Position numbers and translations under genes: made by a program
Notes under the pieces: model-generated
Told to the model about the DNA's origin: nothing
The model's database searches: none
What the model saw: only the letters and a program-made list of their open reading frames with translations
Shown here: positions 1 through 8,879 of the stretch, piece after piece
How the letters are laid out: the number at the start of each line of letters is the position of its first letter
Numbering within the stretch: the first letter of the stretch is position 1
Source of the DNA: Neobacillus cucumis
GTDB taxonomy: Bacteria; Bacillota; Bacilli; Bacillales; Cytobacillaceae
Length of the DNA: 64,000 bases
Direction of reading: 5' to 3'
NCBI RefSeq assembly: GCF_002860255.1
Contig: NZ_PGVE01000069.1
Location: forward strand, 85,860 to 149,859

Positions 1-513
1 CGAAAAGAGTCGGATGTCCCTATTCTTATGCTTACAGCGAAATCTGCTGAAGATGATCGCATTAACGGGATTGTCATGGGGGCCGATGACTATTTAACCA
101 AGCCCTTTAGTCCAAGGGAGGTCGTCGTTCGCGTACAAGCGATCCTTAGACGAGTGAAAAAAGCAGAGAAGGTCGAACGCCTTGAATTTAACGATAAAAA
201 ACTGGCCATTGATTTAGACAAAAAGGAAGTAACGGTTAACGGAGAATATGTCACATTAACCCCGATTGAATATAAATTATTAACCAATATGGCCGTCCAT
301 CCCGGCCGTGTATACAGCCGAATGGATTTGCTTGAAAAGATACAAGATGAAGGCATTTATTATGAGGGCTACGAACGGAGTGTCGATACGCATATTAAAA
401 ACCTCCGAAAAAAAATAGAGCTGGATACGCGGCAGCCTGACTTTATTGTCACTGTTTTTGGAATGGGCTATAAATTTGGAGGGGTCCTTGATGCTGCAAA
501 CGCTCCGGTCTAA
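1..513 (+). CDS. Response regulator, OmpR family (5' end outside window)
   Basis: DNA-binding response regulator of a two-component system. The reading frame is open from base 1, so the N-terminal part with the acidic pocket and phospho-acceptor Asp lies upstream. What remains shows the end of the receiver domain (conserved Thr in MLTAK, conserved Lys in LTKPF) and an OmpR/PhoB winged-helix domain ending in the usual GMGYKF motif. It overlaps the downstream histidine kinase by 23 nt, which is its likely partner. The regulated genes cannot be read from the sequence. Confidence 0.95.
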   Translation, partial: RKESDVPILMLTAKSAEDDRINGIVMGADDYLTKPFSPREVVVRVQAILRRVKKAEKVERLEFNDKKLAIDLDKKEVTVNGEYVTLTPIEYKLLTNMAVHPGRVYSRMDLLEKIQDEGIYYEGYERSVDTHIKNLRKKIELDTRQPDFIVTVFGMGYKFGGVLDAANAPV

Positions 514-1864
514 AATTCTTTTTTATCTAGTCCTCATCTCCATGATTGGAATCGTAATTGTCAGTTTTTTTATTCAGTACGGATTTGAAGAAAGCTTTAA
601 TAGTTATTTAGACCGGAACCGTGAAAAGAAGATTGATAGAATTATTACGGAAATTGAGAAGGACTATCGAAAAAATGGCCATTTTACTAGTGATCCGGTG
701 TATGGACTGCTGCATGAAAATGCGATGACGGATCAGCTGTATTTTCGATTGTATGATCGGTTTGGAAAGATGCAGATGGATACGTCTAGTATCCGTGGAA
801 TGTTAAATAGTTTTGGATTAACCGAACCGGAGCCTAGTGGAGAAGAATGGCACAGTAAATCTTACACATTAAAGGTAGATCAAGCTGTAATCGGCAAATT
901 GGTCGCTATTTACCCTGAAGGTCTCATTGATGATGAATACACCTTTATTCAGACGATTCAATTGTATATCCTTGCAGCCGTTTGTTTAACGATTTTCTTA
1001 GCCATCATCTTTAGTATGTTATTTTCAAAAAAATTAACCGCTGGGTTAAAGAAGCTTTCGTTTGCAGCAGGCGAACTGCAGCAGCATAATCTTGACATCC
1101 GCATTCCTTTATCAGGTCTGCCAACAGAGGTCAGACAGATTGCGGTCTCGTTTAATAATTTGGCGGAATCATTAGCAAAGGAAGAAAGGCTAAGAAAACA
1201 ATTTACAGGCGACCTCGCGCACGAACTGCGGACGCCGCTTGCCACATTGAGAAGTCAAATTGAGGCCTTCCAGGATGGGATTTGGGAACCAACGCCGCAA
1301 CGCTTGCAAGTAAGCCATGAAGAGCTGATGCGGTTAGTGAGGCTAGTAAATGAATTAGAAAAGCTGCTTGCCGCAGAGAATCCTCAAATAAAACTGGAAA
1401 AAATGGAGTTAGAGGCAGAAAGTGTTCTAGCCGCATTATGGGAAATGTTTTTGCCTATTTTTAAAGAAAAGGGTGTCGGTCTTCAAATTGAAGAAACAGC
1501 CCAGGAAGAAATGTTTGAGGCCGATAAAGACCGCCTAATGCAAATATTATCCAATGTTCTTAATAATGCCTTAAAATATACGCCGGAAGGGAAAAATGTG
1601 ACCATTTCAGTCGTAACAGATAAAGATGGATATGTTGGGTTTCAAATTCAAGATGAGGGCTCAGGGATGGATGAAGAAGATATCCCGCATATTTTTGAAC
1701 GTTTTTACCGGGGAGACAAATCCCGTGATAGAAAAACAGGCGGTGTCGGAATCGGGCTCTCCATTGTTAAGGCCTTAATGGATGCCCATAAAGGATTAAT
1801 TAAAGTAAAGAGCCGGTTAAATAAGGGAACAAGCATTACCTTATGGTTCCCGCAGGAAGGGTAA
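491..1864 (+). CDS. Sensor histidine kinase, BaeS-like, partner of upstream regulator
   Basis: Membrane histidine kinase of 457 aa. Two hydrophobic segments (about residues 9-29 and 160-185) flank an extracellular sensor region of roughly 130 aa. They are followed by a HAMP linker, a HisKA domain with HELRTPL (phospho-His about residue 244), and a HATPase_c domain with N box (NVLNNALKYT), G1 (DEGSGMD) and G2 (GVGIGLSIVK). The ATG chosen has GGAGGGG six bases upstream. An in-frame start 45 nt earlier lies deep in the regulator gene and has no ribosome site. The stimulus is unknown. Confidence 0.95.
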   Translation: MLQTLRSKILFYLVLISMIGIVIVSFFIQYGFEESFNSYLDRNREKKIDRIITEIEKDYRKNGHFTSDPVYGLLHENAMTDQLYFRLYDRFGKMQMDTSSIRGMLNSFGLTEPEPSGEEWHSKSYTLKVDQAVIGKLVAIYPEGLIDDEYTFIQTIQLYILAAVCLTIFLAIIFSMLFSKKLTAGLKKLSFAAGELQQHNLDIRIPLSGLPTEVRQIAVSFNNLAESLAKEERLRKQFTGDLAHELRTPLATLRSQIEAFQDGIWEPTPQRLQVSHEELMRLVRLVNELEKLLAAENPQIKLEKMELEAESVLAALWEMFLPIFKEKGVGLQIEETAQEEMFEADKDRLMQILSNVLNNALKYTPEGKNVTISVVTDKDGYVGFQIQDEGSGMDEEDIPHIFERFYRGDKSRDRKTGGVGIGLSIVKALMDAHKGLIKVKSRLNKGTSITLWFPQEG

Positions 1865-1894
1865 AGGCCGCTCATCAACGGACGGCCTTTTTTC
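1863..1894. terminator. Bidirectional rho-independent terminator
   Basis: Eight-base-pair stem AAAGGCCG/CGGCCTTT followed by a T run. It lies between the convergent kinase and dehydrogenase genes and overlaps the stop codons of both. Confidence 0.85.
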
Positions 1895-2655
1895 TAAGAT
1901 TCTAATAATTCCTTGATATGGTATACCCTGCCGCTTTCCGGGTTTCCTCTTAAAACCAGTTCAACTAAGCGTTGAGCAACCGTGTCGGTTTCTAGCAGCA
2001 AATTCTTTTCTTTATATTCCTTAAATTTTTCTAGTTCTTTAAAGGCATCCCCGGAAGTTGAACGAATTGTTTCCTGCATGCCGGTATCCATCACACCTGG
2101 ACTAAATCCAATAATGACATTCTTTGTTTTCAAATCTGCCTGTTCAATGGCCGTCGTTTGGGTAAACATATTTAACCCTGCCTTAGAACTGCCATACACA
2201 CTCCAGCCCTCAAACGAGCGGATTGCAGCACCTGATGTAACATTGATAACGGTTACTTTTGTATTCGTTAAAGGCGCTTGGCTTAAAAACAAATTAGTAA
2301 TCAAAATGGGTGCAATAAGATTGACCTTTATATTTCGGATAATTGGGGTTTGGTCTAAGTTTCCTACCTTTTGAATTGGTTCGATCACACCTGCATTATT
2401 AAATAGAAGGATTTCAGTTGGATTTTTCTCGAAAATGCAGTGAGCAATCTCCATAAAAACCTCTTGAATTTCTTTTTCAAGTGAGAGATTGCAAGAAACG
2501 TGTTTAAATTCAATTCCCTTTTCAATAGCAAGGTTTTTTAACTCTATATTTTCTGTCCGGGAAACAGAGATTACCGCAATTTGCTCCTGTAAAAGGCGTT
2601 TCGCAATACTTTCTCCCAAGCCCTTAGAAGCCCCGGTTATGATTGCATACTTCAT
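1894..2655 (-). CDS. Short-chain dehydrogenase/reductase (YueD/benzil-reductase-like)
   Basis: Classical SDR of 253 aa, cytosolic, NAD(P)H dependent. It carries the TGASKGLG cofactor loop (residues 7-14), NNAG (86-89), the catalytic Ser near 141 (TSG), and YxxxK (Tyr154, Lys158). Overall sequence resembles the Bacillus YueD group, annotated as sepiapterin-reductase-like or benzil reductase, but the substrate cannot be told from sequence. It stands alone on this strand between terminators. Confidence 0.88.
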   Translation of the reverse strand: MKYAIITGASKGLGESIAKRLLQEQIAVISVSRTENIELKNLAIEKGIEFKHVSCNLSLEKEIQEVFMEIAHCIFEKNPTEILLFNNAGVIEPIQKVGNLDQTPIIRNIKVNLIAPILITNLFLSQAPLTNTKVTVINVTSGAAIRSFEGWSVYGSSKAGLNMFTQTTAIEQADLKTKNVIIGFSPGVMDTGMQETIRSTSGDAFKELEKFKEYKEKNLLLETDTVAQRLVELVLRGNPESGRVYHIKELLES

Positions 2656-2740
2656 GGAAAACTCCCCCTGAAAGCAGTTTAATATGTATATAATCTATTT
2701 TATTCCTCATAAAACTATTAAGCAAATTTGGAAGTAATTT

Positions 2741-2768
2741 AAAAAAGCAGCTCCCAATAGAACTGCCT
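2741..2768 (-). terminator. Terminator of the tup operon
   Basis: On the minus strand GCAGTTC/GAGCTGC forms a stem (one G-U pair) with a six-base loop, followed by a run of T. It lies 15 bases past the tupC stop. Confidence 0.75.
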
Positions 2769-2782
2769 GCCACCTTTTTGCA

Positions 2783-3562
2783 TTAACCTTTTAACACTTT
2801 TTCTTCTTTAAAGGAACTGCCCGTTAATGCGGGCAAGAATTTTTTCCACTCATTTAGGAAGGATTGAGTGGAAGCGTTAGGATGTTCGAGGACCAGAGGG
2901 GTGGGTCCAGATTGCTTCACCTGGCCATTAACAATAATGGAAAGCCGATTGGTAAGATAATGAATCTCCATCAAATCATGGCTCACAAACACAGCGGTAG
3001 TTCTTGTTTCCTCCATAATTCGTTTGAAATCTTCCATGAGACGAATCTTTGTAGGAAAATCTAGTGCAGAAAAAGGTTCATCCAGAAAAAGAATTTCCGG
3101 CTCAACAATCATGGCGCGCGCAAGATTAACCCTCTGCGCTTCACCGCCAGATAAATAGAGGGCATTTTTTTTCGCTAAATGACTAATGTCAAACAGCTCC
3201 AGCCAATGAGCTACTTTTTCTTTGATCATCGGTTTGGGAGTCTTTCTCAATGTTAAACCGATCGCGATATTTTGAAACACCGTACCTTCTAATAGAAGGG
3301 ATTGCTGGAGGGCAACCGAAAACCTTCTGCGTAATTCCATTGGTGCTTGGCCATTCAGAACAGTTTGACCCCGGTATAAAATCTCGCCGCTGGATGGTTT
3401 CTCGAGAAAAGAAAGAACCTTAAGTAATGTACTTTTCCCAGCTCCGTTTGGCCCCATAATTCCGAGAAATTCACCGTTGTAAATCTCAAAGGAAGGGATA
3501 TCAAGAATTGTCTTTTGCTGGGCTTGATAAGTCATGTTCTTTAGCTCAATTAACGGGTTCAT
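2783..3562 (-). CDS. tupC: Tungstate ABC transporter ATP-binding protein
   Basis: ATPase subunit of a tungstate importer, 259 aa. Walker A GPNGAGKST at residues 37-45, signature LSGGE at 137-141, and Walker B ILFLDEP at 157-163 followed by the SHD switch. The assignment as tungstate rather than phosphate or molybdate rests on the adjacent TupA-like binding protein. The start codon overlaps the permease stop by 4 nt (ATGA), which indicates translational coupling. It is the last gene of the tupRABC operon. Confidence 0.88.
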   Translation of the reverse strand: MNPLIELKNMTYQAQQKTILDIPSFEIYNGEFLGIMGPNGAGKSTLLKVLSFLEKPSSGEILYRGQTVLNGQAPMELRRRFSVALQQSLLLEGTVFQNIAIGLTLRKTPKPMIKEKVAHWLELFDISHLAKKNALYLSGGEAQRVNLARAMIVEPEILFLDEPFSALDFPTKIRLMEDFKRIMEETRTTAVFVSHDLMEIHYLTNRLSIIVNGQVKQSGPTPLVLEHPNASTQSFLNEWKKFLPALTGSSFKEEKVLKG

Positions 3563-4257
3563 GATATTCGCTTCCTTTGCTGTAAAAATGTTAATGCTGC
3601 CGTGATCATTAGGGCAACAGATAATAAAATAAACGAAAGGGCCAGGGCAATATCAAAGTTGCCTTTAGAGACTTCCATTACGATGGTCGTGGTTAAAATT
3701 CGTGTATCTCCTTGAATATTGCCGCCTACCATCATCGCAGCACCCACCTCGGCAATCACCCGGCCAAAACCAGCCATGATTGCCGCTAGAATTGCCATTT
3801 TCAATTGTTTTATAAGAATGAACAAGGTCTGTATTCTTGTTGCACCAAGGGCTTTAATTTGCAGGAGCATCTTATCACTGATTTGCTGAAAGGCTGTACA
3901 GGTAAGGCTTGTGACGATCGGCAGGCTGACTAAGATTTGTGCCATGACAATGGCAGTCGGTGAATAGAGCAAGGAAAAATCCCCTAATGGACCGGAGCGC
4001 CATAGCAGCATTGTAATCCAAAGCCCGGCTACCACTGGGGGCAGGCCTAACCCAATATTAATGAAAACTAGTAATAATTTACGTCCTTTGAATCTAGTTA
4101 ACCCTAGAAAAATTCCGAGAGGCAATCCAATTATGGTACTAATTAGAATGGAAAGGAGGCAGACTTTTAGTGTCAAACCAGTAATCTCTAACACTTCCTG
4201 ATCGCCGGAAAGAATGATTTCGATTGCTTTTTTTATTCCGTCTAGTAGTAAGTCCAT
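3559..4257 (-). CDS. tupB: Tungstate ABC transporter permease
   Basis: Inner-membrane permease of 232 aa with about five to six hydrophobic segments. It has the EAA-type cytoplasmic loop seen in TupB/ModB proteins (an ALGATR segment with GGNIQGDTRIL nearer the C-terminus). The start is preceded by GGGGGCAG. It follows tupA after a 71-nt gap holding a GC-rich hairpin and overlaps tupC. With TupC it would form the translocation unit for tungstate brought by TupA. Confidence 0.88.
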   Translation of the reverse strand: MDLLLDGIKKAIEIILSGDQEVLEITGLTLKVCLLSILISTIIGLPLGIFLGLTRFKGRKLLLVFINIGLGLPPVVAGLWITMLLWRSGPLGDFSLLYSPTAIVMAQILVSLPIVTSLTCTAFQQISDKMLLQIKALGATRIQTLFILIKQLKMAILAAIMAGFGRVIAEVGAAMMVGGNIQGDTRILTTTIVMEVSKGNFDIALALSFILLSVALMITAALTFLQQRKRIS

Positions 4258-4287
4258 AAATCTGCCCCCAGAAGAAGTTAAACGAGA

Positions 4288-4315
4288 GGCGGGCTAAAAG
4301 CATTGAGTGCCCGCC
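4288..4315 (-). other. Intercistronic hairpin between tupA and tupB
   Basis: Perfect 7-bp inverted repeat GGCGGGC/GCCCGCC with a 14-base loop and no T run. It lies just past the tupA stop. Hairpins in this position often protect the upstream binding-protein message so it accumulates above the permease message. That role is inferred here. Confidence 0.55.
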
Positions 4316-4328
4316 ATGCAAAGTTTTA

Positions 4329-5195
4329 TTATTCCGTATACTTTATAAATAAGGATCTGCCAAACTCTTTTTTACCAAAGTTCTCGATCACATCTTGTGT
4401 TTTTGAATCTACCATAAATTCTACAAACTTTTCAGCATCTTTACTATTCACTTTATCATGCTTTTTAGGATTCACTTCCATCACATGATAGATATTCATT
4501 AAATCTTTGCCGCCTTCAACCACAATTTGTAGAGTATCCAGATTTTTTGATTGGGCAAGCCATGTTGCACGGTCAGTTAAGACATACCCTTTTTTCTCAG
4601 CCGCTACTTGTAAGGTTTGTCCCATTCCTTGTCCGGTGGAAACATACCAATTGCCTGCCGGTTTCATATTTGCAGTTGTCCAGATGGCAAGCTCTTTTTT
4701 ATTTGTACCAGAATCATCTCCGCGTGAAATGAAGGTTGACTTTGTTTCAGCTAATTTTTTAAAAGCAGCAACAATATCATCTCCGCTGACGCCAGCTGGG
4801 TTTTCCTTTGGTCCCACAAGGACAAAATCATTGTACATCACGCGCTTATAGTTAATGGCATCACCTGCATCAACGACAGCCTTCTCTGCTGCTGGAGCAT
4901 GAACTAGAAGGGCATCCGCTTCGCCTTTCGTACCCATTGCTAATGCTTCACCCGTACCAACAGCAATGACTTTCACTTTTACATTATTTTGCTTTTCAAA
5001 CATAGGGATAATGACATCCAGTAAGCCGCTGTCTTGTGTGCTAGTAGTAGTAGCAAGAATCATTTCCGTTGGGGCCGGTTTTGCTGCAGTCTTTTTCTCT
5101 TTTGCAGCCGTATCCTTTGTATTGGTATTTCCGCAAGCTGATAAAACTAGAAGCATTAAAGCAAAAAACACCATAAATAAACGATTGGTCTTCAT
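4329..5195 (-). CDS. tupA: Tungstate-binding lipoprotein
   Basis: Extracellular solute-binding lipoprotein of 288 aa. A signal peptide ends in a lipobox (LVLSAC, Cys about residue 21). The mature protein begins with the TupA signature ATTTSTQDSGLLD and carries GTGEALAMG with ADALLVHAP, the segments that line the oxyanion site in TupA proteins. This makes tungstate the best-supported ligand; molybdate cannot be excluded. It overlaps the upstream regulator by 4 nt and has the GGAGG site of a highly expressed binding protein. Confidence 0.9.
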   Translation of the reverse strand: MKTNRLFMVFFALMLLVLSACGNTNTKDTAAKEKKTAAKPAPTEMILATTTSTQDSGLLDVIIPMFEKQNNVKVKVIAVGTGEALAMGTKGEADALLVHAPAAEKAVVDAGDAINYKRVMYNDFVLVGPKENPAGVSGDDIVAAFKKLAETKSTFISRGDDSGTNKKELAIWTTANMKPAGNWYVSTGQGMGQTLQVAAEKKGYVLTDRATWLAQSKNLDTLQIVVEGGKDLMNIYHVMEVNPKKHDKVNSKDAEKFVEFMVDSKTQDVIENFGKKEFGRSLFIKYTE

Positions 5196-6130
5196 ACAAG
5201 TTCCTCCGTTTGACTAGTTTGATAGATAATTTTCCCTAAATCTTGAATGGAGTAGCCTTCTAAATCTGTTAGACTCTCTCTAAAGCTGGAAGACTGTAAA
5301 TACTGGATTAAATCAATTAAATTTTGCTTGTTTTCAGCTGTAAAACGAAAAACAAGATCAAACTTTTCTTGTGTGACTGGCACAAAATCCAGTCCTAAGT
5401 GACTGGCGGCGGATTGAATACCGAACGCTACATCAGCGTTGCCTCGATTTATGTAGGAAGCAGCAGATAAATGGTTCCATTCTTCCTTTCCATAGCCGTT
5501 AATTTTACTTGGGTTAATTCCAAATTTTGAAAGCATGCTATCTAGTAAAAATCTTGTTCCCGCTCCTTTTTGGCGATTCACAAACTGGACATCATTTCTA
5601 GTAAGATCCGTGAAATCCAAGATACTCTTGGGATTGCCCTTTGCGACAATGAAGCCTTGTTCTCTGTCAGCAAATCTCATGACCGCAATATTTTCGTAGA
5701 CAAAGAGCTGATGGATAAATGGCAGATTATACTCTTGTGATGTCGGATCTAATAGATGTATCGCGGCAATATCGCATTGGCCGCGATAAAGCATCATTAA
5801 ACCTTCCAAACTGCCAATGAAGGAAGGCTGAATATGCATATTTAAAGCGCTTCCAGATTGTTTGGCAAAATGTTCGACAAGAAAATCATGGCTGCCTGAA
5901 AGACGGATGGGTGCCGGGGGCATAAAGTTTATGCTTGGGGCCTCTGTACTTTTTTTAGCAGGTGCTTTCATGCTTTCTTTATAACGTTCCAGTTCAGCAT
6001 GCTCGATTCTCATTTTATTTCCTATCTTAAAGGCTTGCAGATCCCCCCTTTTGATCAGCTCATATACGGTATGCTTAGAGATTTGAAAGATTTGCGCTAC
6101 CTCATCGGGAGTATAAGCCCGTTCGTCCAT
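5192..6130 (-). CDS. Excisionase-type HTH regulator with periplasmic-binding-protein-like sensor domain
   Basis: Regulator of 312 aa. The N-terminus (about residues 5-50) is a MerR/excisionase-type helix-turn-helix, with AQIFQISKHTVYELIKRG preceding KIGNKMRIEH. From about residue 75 to the end is a PBP-like domain of the substrate-binding type (HDFLVEH, GCDIAAIHLLD-like and KGAGTRFLLD segments). The layout suggests an intracellular oxyanion sensor controlling the tup operon it heads. It shares a 4-nt overlap with tupA. Ligand and operator are inferred, not seen. Confidence 0.85.
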   Translation of the reverse strand: MDERAYTPDEVAQIFQISKHTVYELIKRGDLQAFKIGNKMRIEHAELERYKESMKAPAKKSTEAPSINFMPPAPIRLSGSHDFLVEHFAKQSGSALNMHIQPSFIGSLEGLMMLYRGQCDIAAIHLLDPTSQEYNLPFIHQLFVYENIAVMRFADREQGFIVAKGNPKSILDFTDLTRNDVQFVNRQKGAGTRFLLDSMLSKFGINPSKINGYGKEEWNHLSAASYINRGNADVAFGIQSAASHLGLDFVPVTQEKFDLVFRFTAENKQNLIDLIQYLQSSSFRESLTDLEGYSIQDLGKIIYQTSQTEELV

Positions 6131-6366
6131 GGTTTCGCCTCCTTTTACCAGTTCATTTTATAAAAAGCATAGCATAACAGATGTGACTTTTGTTAAGATT
6201 TGTAAAGTTTCGTTTAGTTTTATTTGTATTTGTCATGAATTGTTCAAATGAAAGGGTGGAATTCACTAATTGGTCACAATCGTCACTTTTTGTTCATTCG
6301 TGAGCAAGATGATTTGATGTAGTATGGTATTGGAAGGAAAATTTCAGGTTAAGGGAAGGGATGTAA

Positions 6367-7032
6367 ATGTCTAAACTTTTATATATTACGGCAAATCCTA
6401 AAAATGATATAAAACTATCCAAAGGAATGCAAATCGGGGAAGTATTTTTAGAGGAGTTTATGGCTGCCCAGCCAGATGTAGAAGTGGAACGCTGGCACTT
6501 ATATAATATGGACATCCCTGATATTGACATGGACCTTTTATACGCACGCGCTAAACTATCCTTTATGGGCTATACAAAAGAGCAATTATCAGAAGCGGAA
6601 CGGACGAAGCTTGAAAAAATGCATGAGCTGGCCGATCGTTTTATTGCTGCTGATTATTATGTGTTTGTGACACCAATCTGGAATCTCGGTGCTCCATCTA
6701 TTTTGAAAAAGTTTATTGATAATTTGTTTATCGTTGAAAAAACCTTTACCAACACACCAGAGGGTCCTAAAGGGCTGTTAACCGGAAGAAAGGCCATTCA
6801 TATTCAAACACGAGGCGGTATTTATTCCTCTGGTCCAATGGTTGATTTCGAATTTGGCGATCGTTATTTGCGCAAGGTGTTCCAATTCCTTGGTTTCGAA
6901 AGCCTGGATACAGTTGTAGCAGAAGGCATGGATCATTTTCCGAAGCAAATTCCGGAAATTATGGCAAAAGCAAAAGAACAGGCCGCCGAAGCTGCGAGAG
7001 AAATGGCAAAAGGAACAGTTACCATAGGTTAA
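6367..7032 (+). CDS. azoR: FMN-dependent NADH:azoreductase
   Basis: Flavodoxin-fold FMN-dependent azo/quinone reductase of 221 aa, in the usual size range for AzoR (about 200-210 aa plus a short tail). The N-terminal LLYITANPK phosphate-binding strand, the TPIWNLG segment that contacts FMN, and TRGGIYSSGP are family marks. It is expected to reduce quinones and azo compounds in the cytosol by two-electron steps. It is a single gene with a GGGAAGGGATG ribosome site, divergent from the tup regulator. Confidence 0.93.
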   Translation: MSKLLYITANPKNDIKLSKGMQIGEVFLEEFMAAQPDVEVERWHLYNMDIPDIDMDLLYARAKLSFMGYTKEQLSEAERTKLEKMHELADRFIAADYYVFVTPIWNLGAPSILKKFIDNLFIVEKTFTNTPEGPKGLLTGRKAIHIQTRGGIYSSGPMVDFEFGDRYLRKVFQFLGFESLDTVVAEGMDHFPKQIPEIMAKAKEQAAEAAREMAKGTVTIG

Positions 7033-7037
7033 AAAAA

Positions 7038-7066
7038 GGCGACTCATCGTTGAGTCGCATTTTTTT
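7038..7066. terminator. Bidirectional terminator azoR/uppP
   Basis: Stem GCGACTCA/TGAGTCGC with loop TCGT, flanked by A7 on the left and T7 on the right, so it can serve both convergent genes. Confidence 0.92.
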
Positions 7067-7847
7067 AAAACTTGCCAGTGAATTGAAAGAAAAGTACTAG
7101 GATACCCAATGCCCACACATAAATCGCAAAAGGTTTTAAGGAATGGTTTTTCAAGTAGCCGATCATCCATCTTACCGCTACGTAACCGAAAAGGGCAGAG
7201 GCAATAATACCAACTAGTAAAGCGGAAAGGGAAATCGCTTCACCCTGTCCTTCTAGTAAATCCTTGGTCTGCAGGACAATAGCCCCGGCAATCGCTGGAG
7301 TCGACAGAAGAAAGGAAAAGTAAGCGGCTGTTTCCCGGTCTAATTTTCTCCAAAGCGCTGCAACAATGGTCATACCTGAACGAGAAATGGCCGGCATGAT
7401 GGCAACCGCCTGGAAGGTACCGATAATCAATGCATCCTTATAGCTGATATCGTCCATTTTCTTGTAGCCATTTTTTGCAGAATCGGCAAGCCACAAGAAT
7501 AATCCAGTAATTAAAAACTCCCATCCAATGGTTACCCCTGTCTTCGAAATTTCATCAATATAATCTTTAAAAGCTAATCCAAAAAGAACGGCGGGTATCG
7601 TACCGATAATCAATAAAAAGGTTAATTTACTAAAGGGTTTCTTGAGAATACTAATAAATTCATTCTTATAAAAAACAAATACAGCCAGTAGTGTCCCGAC
7701 ATGCAGCATCGTATCAAGTAAAAGCCCTGCTTCTTGCAGGCCGAATAAATTTCTCCCCAGGTAAAGATGCCCCGTACTGCTGATTGGCAAGAATTCCGTT
7801 AGACCTTGGATAATGCCGAGGATAAATGCTTCAAATTTGGTTAACAT
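7065..7847 (-). CDS. uppP: Undecaprenyl-diphosphatase (BacA/UppP)
   Basis: Polytopic membrane enzyme of 260 aa that dephosphorylates undecaprenyl pyrophosphate, recycling the lipid carrier for peptidoglycan and giving bacitracin tolerance. The two signature stretches are present: GLTEFLPISSTGHL near residue 15 and PAISRSGMT in the middle of the protein. About seven to eight hydrophobic segments are visible. Monocistronic, with GAGAGGGAG before the ATG. Confidence 0.95.
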   Translation of the reverse strand: MLTKFEAFILGIIQGLTEFLPISSTGHLYLGRNLFGLQEAGLLLDTMLHVGTLLAVFVFYKNEFISILKKPFSKLTFLLIIGTIPAVLFGLAFKDYIDEISKTGVTIGWEFLITGLFLWLADSAKNGYKKMDDISYKDALIIGTFQAVAIMPAISRSGMTIVAALWRKLDRETAAYFSFLLSTPAIAGAIVLQTKDLLEGQGEAISLSALLVGIIASALFGYVAVRWMIGYLKNHSLKPFAIYVWALGILVLFFQFTGKF

Positions 7848-8017
7848 ACGCTCCCTCTCAATCTAAAAAAATATAAGCCTGTACTAAAATATGCAGAAAT
7901 CTACTAATTAATGAAAATAGGTTAAAGAAAAGTTGAGCGCATTCAATCAAAATAAGTGCAAACGGAACGTCCTCTCCCATAAAATAGTAATATACTTGCC
8001 TGGGAGGAGAACTCGCT

Positions 8018-8785
8018 TTGGAAAATTCTCATCTTCATTTTAATACGACTATCGGAGTCAAGAAGCCGGAAAATATCCGGAACAAAAATCAAGCCTGTCC
8101 ATTTTGCGAAAGAGACCAGCTTACAAACCTGATTGAGGTGGACGGTCCAATTATTCTTTTGAAAAATAAATACCCAGTGCTGGAAAATGCTTATCAAACG
8201 GTGTTAATTGAAACAGACGATTGCCATGGAGATTTATCGACGTATTCAAAAGAGCATCTTCATCGCTTGATTCAGTTTGGCCTGAGGTCTTGGTTAGAGA
8301 TGGAGCAAACAGGCCAATATCGATCAGTCATCTTTTTCAAAAATCATGGACCGCTGTCCGGAGGGACCATTGCCCATCCACATATGCAGATTGTTGGGTT
8401 ACATGATATTGATTATAGAGAAAAGACCACACATGATATGTTTGAGGGTCTTCTAATTGCTGAGAACAATGGTGTCCGGTTTACATTATCCACAAAGCCG
8501 CGTGTAGGCTTCTATGAATTTAATGTCGAAATGGGGGATTATGGGTATAAGGAGGAGTTTGCCGAGTATATTCAAAAGTCCGTTCACTATATTTTGAATC
8601 ATTTTCCATTTAAGGCCACAAGCTATAATGTTTTTTTTCATCACCTGGACGATAGAATTTACGCAAAAATTGTCTCTCGCTTTGTGACCACCCCGCTTTA
8701 TATTGGATACGGCATTCCTCAGGTCCCGAGTAATCTGGAATGGATGGCAAAAGAGGTAAGAAGGATTTATTTTTCCATCATGTAA
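8018..8785 (+). CDS. GalT-like HIT-superfamily protein (DUF4931)
   Basis: Protein of 255 aa related to galactose-1-phosphate uridylyltransferase. A CPFC zinc-type pair lies near residue 26, and a HIT-type HPHMQIV motif in the central part contains the nucleophile-like His. The start is TTG, with GGGAGGAG nine bases upstream; no better ATG exists. The family is common in Bacillus as DUF4931, with no role that I can state. It is monocistronic, not next to galactose genes, so a Leloir role is not supported. Confidence 0.8.
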   Translation: MENSHLHFNTTIGVKKPENIRNKNQACPFCERDQLTNLIEVDGPIILLKNKYPVLENAYQTVLIETDDCHGDLSTYSKEHLHRLIQFGLRSWLEMEQTGQYRSVIFFKNHGPLSGGTIAHPHMQIVGLHDIDYREKTTHDMFEGLLIAENNGVRFTLSTKPRVGFYEFNVEMGDYGYKEEFAEYIQKSVHYILNHFPFKATSYNVFFHHLDDRIYAKIVSRFVTTPLYIGYGIPQVPSNLEWMAKEVRRIYFSIM

Positions 8786-8809
8786 ATTAAACCAGCAGCC
8801 GGTTATAAG

Positions 8810-8838
8810 TTGAGATTTGTCGTTTTTCAAAATATAAT
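8810..8838 (+). promoter_or_regulatory. Sigma-A promoter of rodA
   Basis: TTGAGA, 17-bp spacer, then a perfect TATAAT, placed about 40 bp before the rodA start. Confidence 0.75.
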
Positions 8839-8879
8839 GGAGGAATGGACAAGTTTTTTGTAAGGTGGAACGATCAAAT

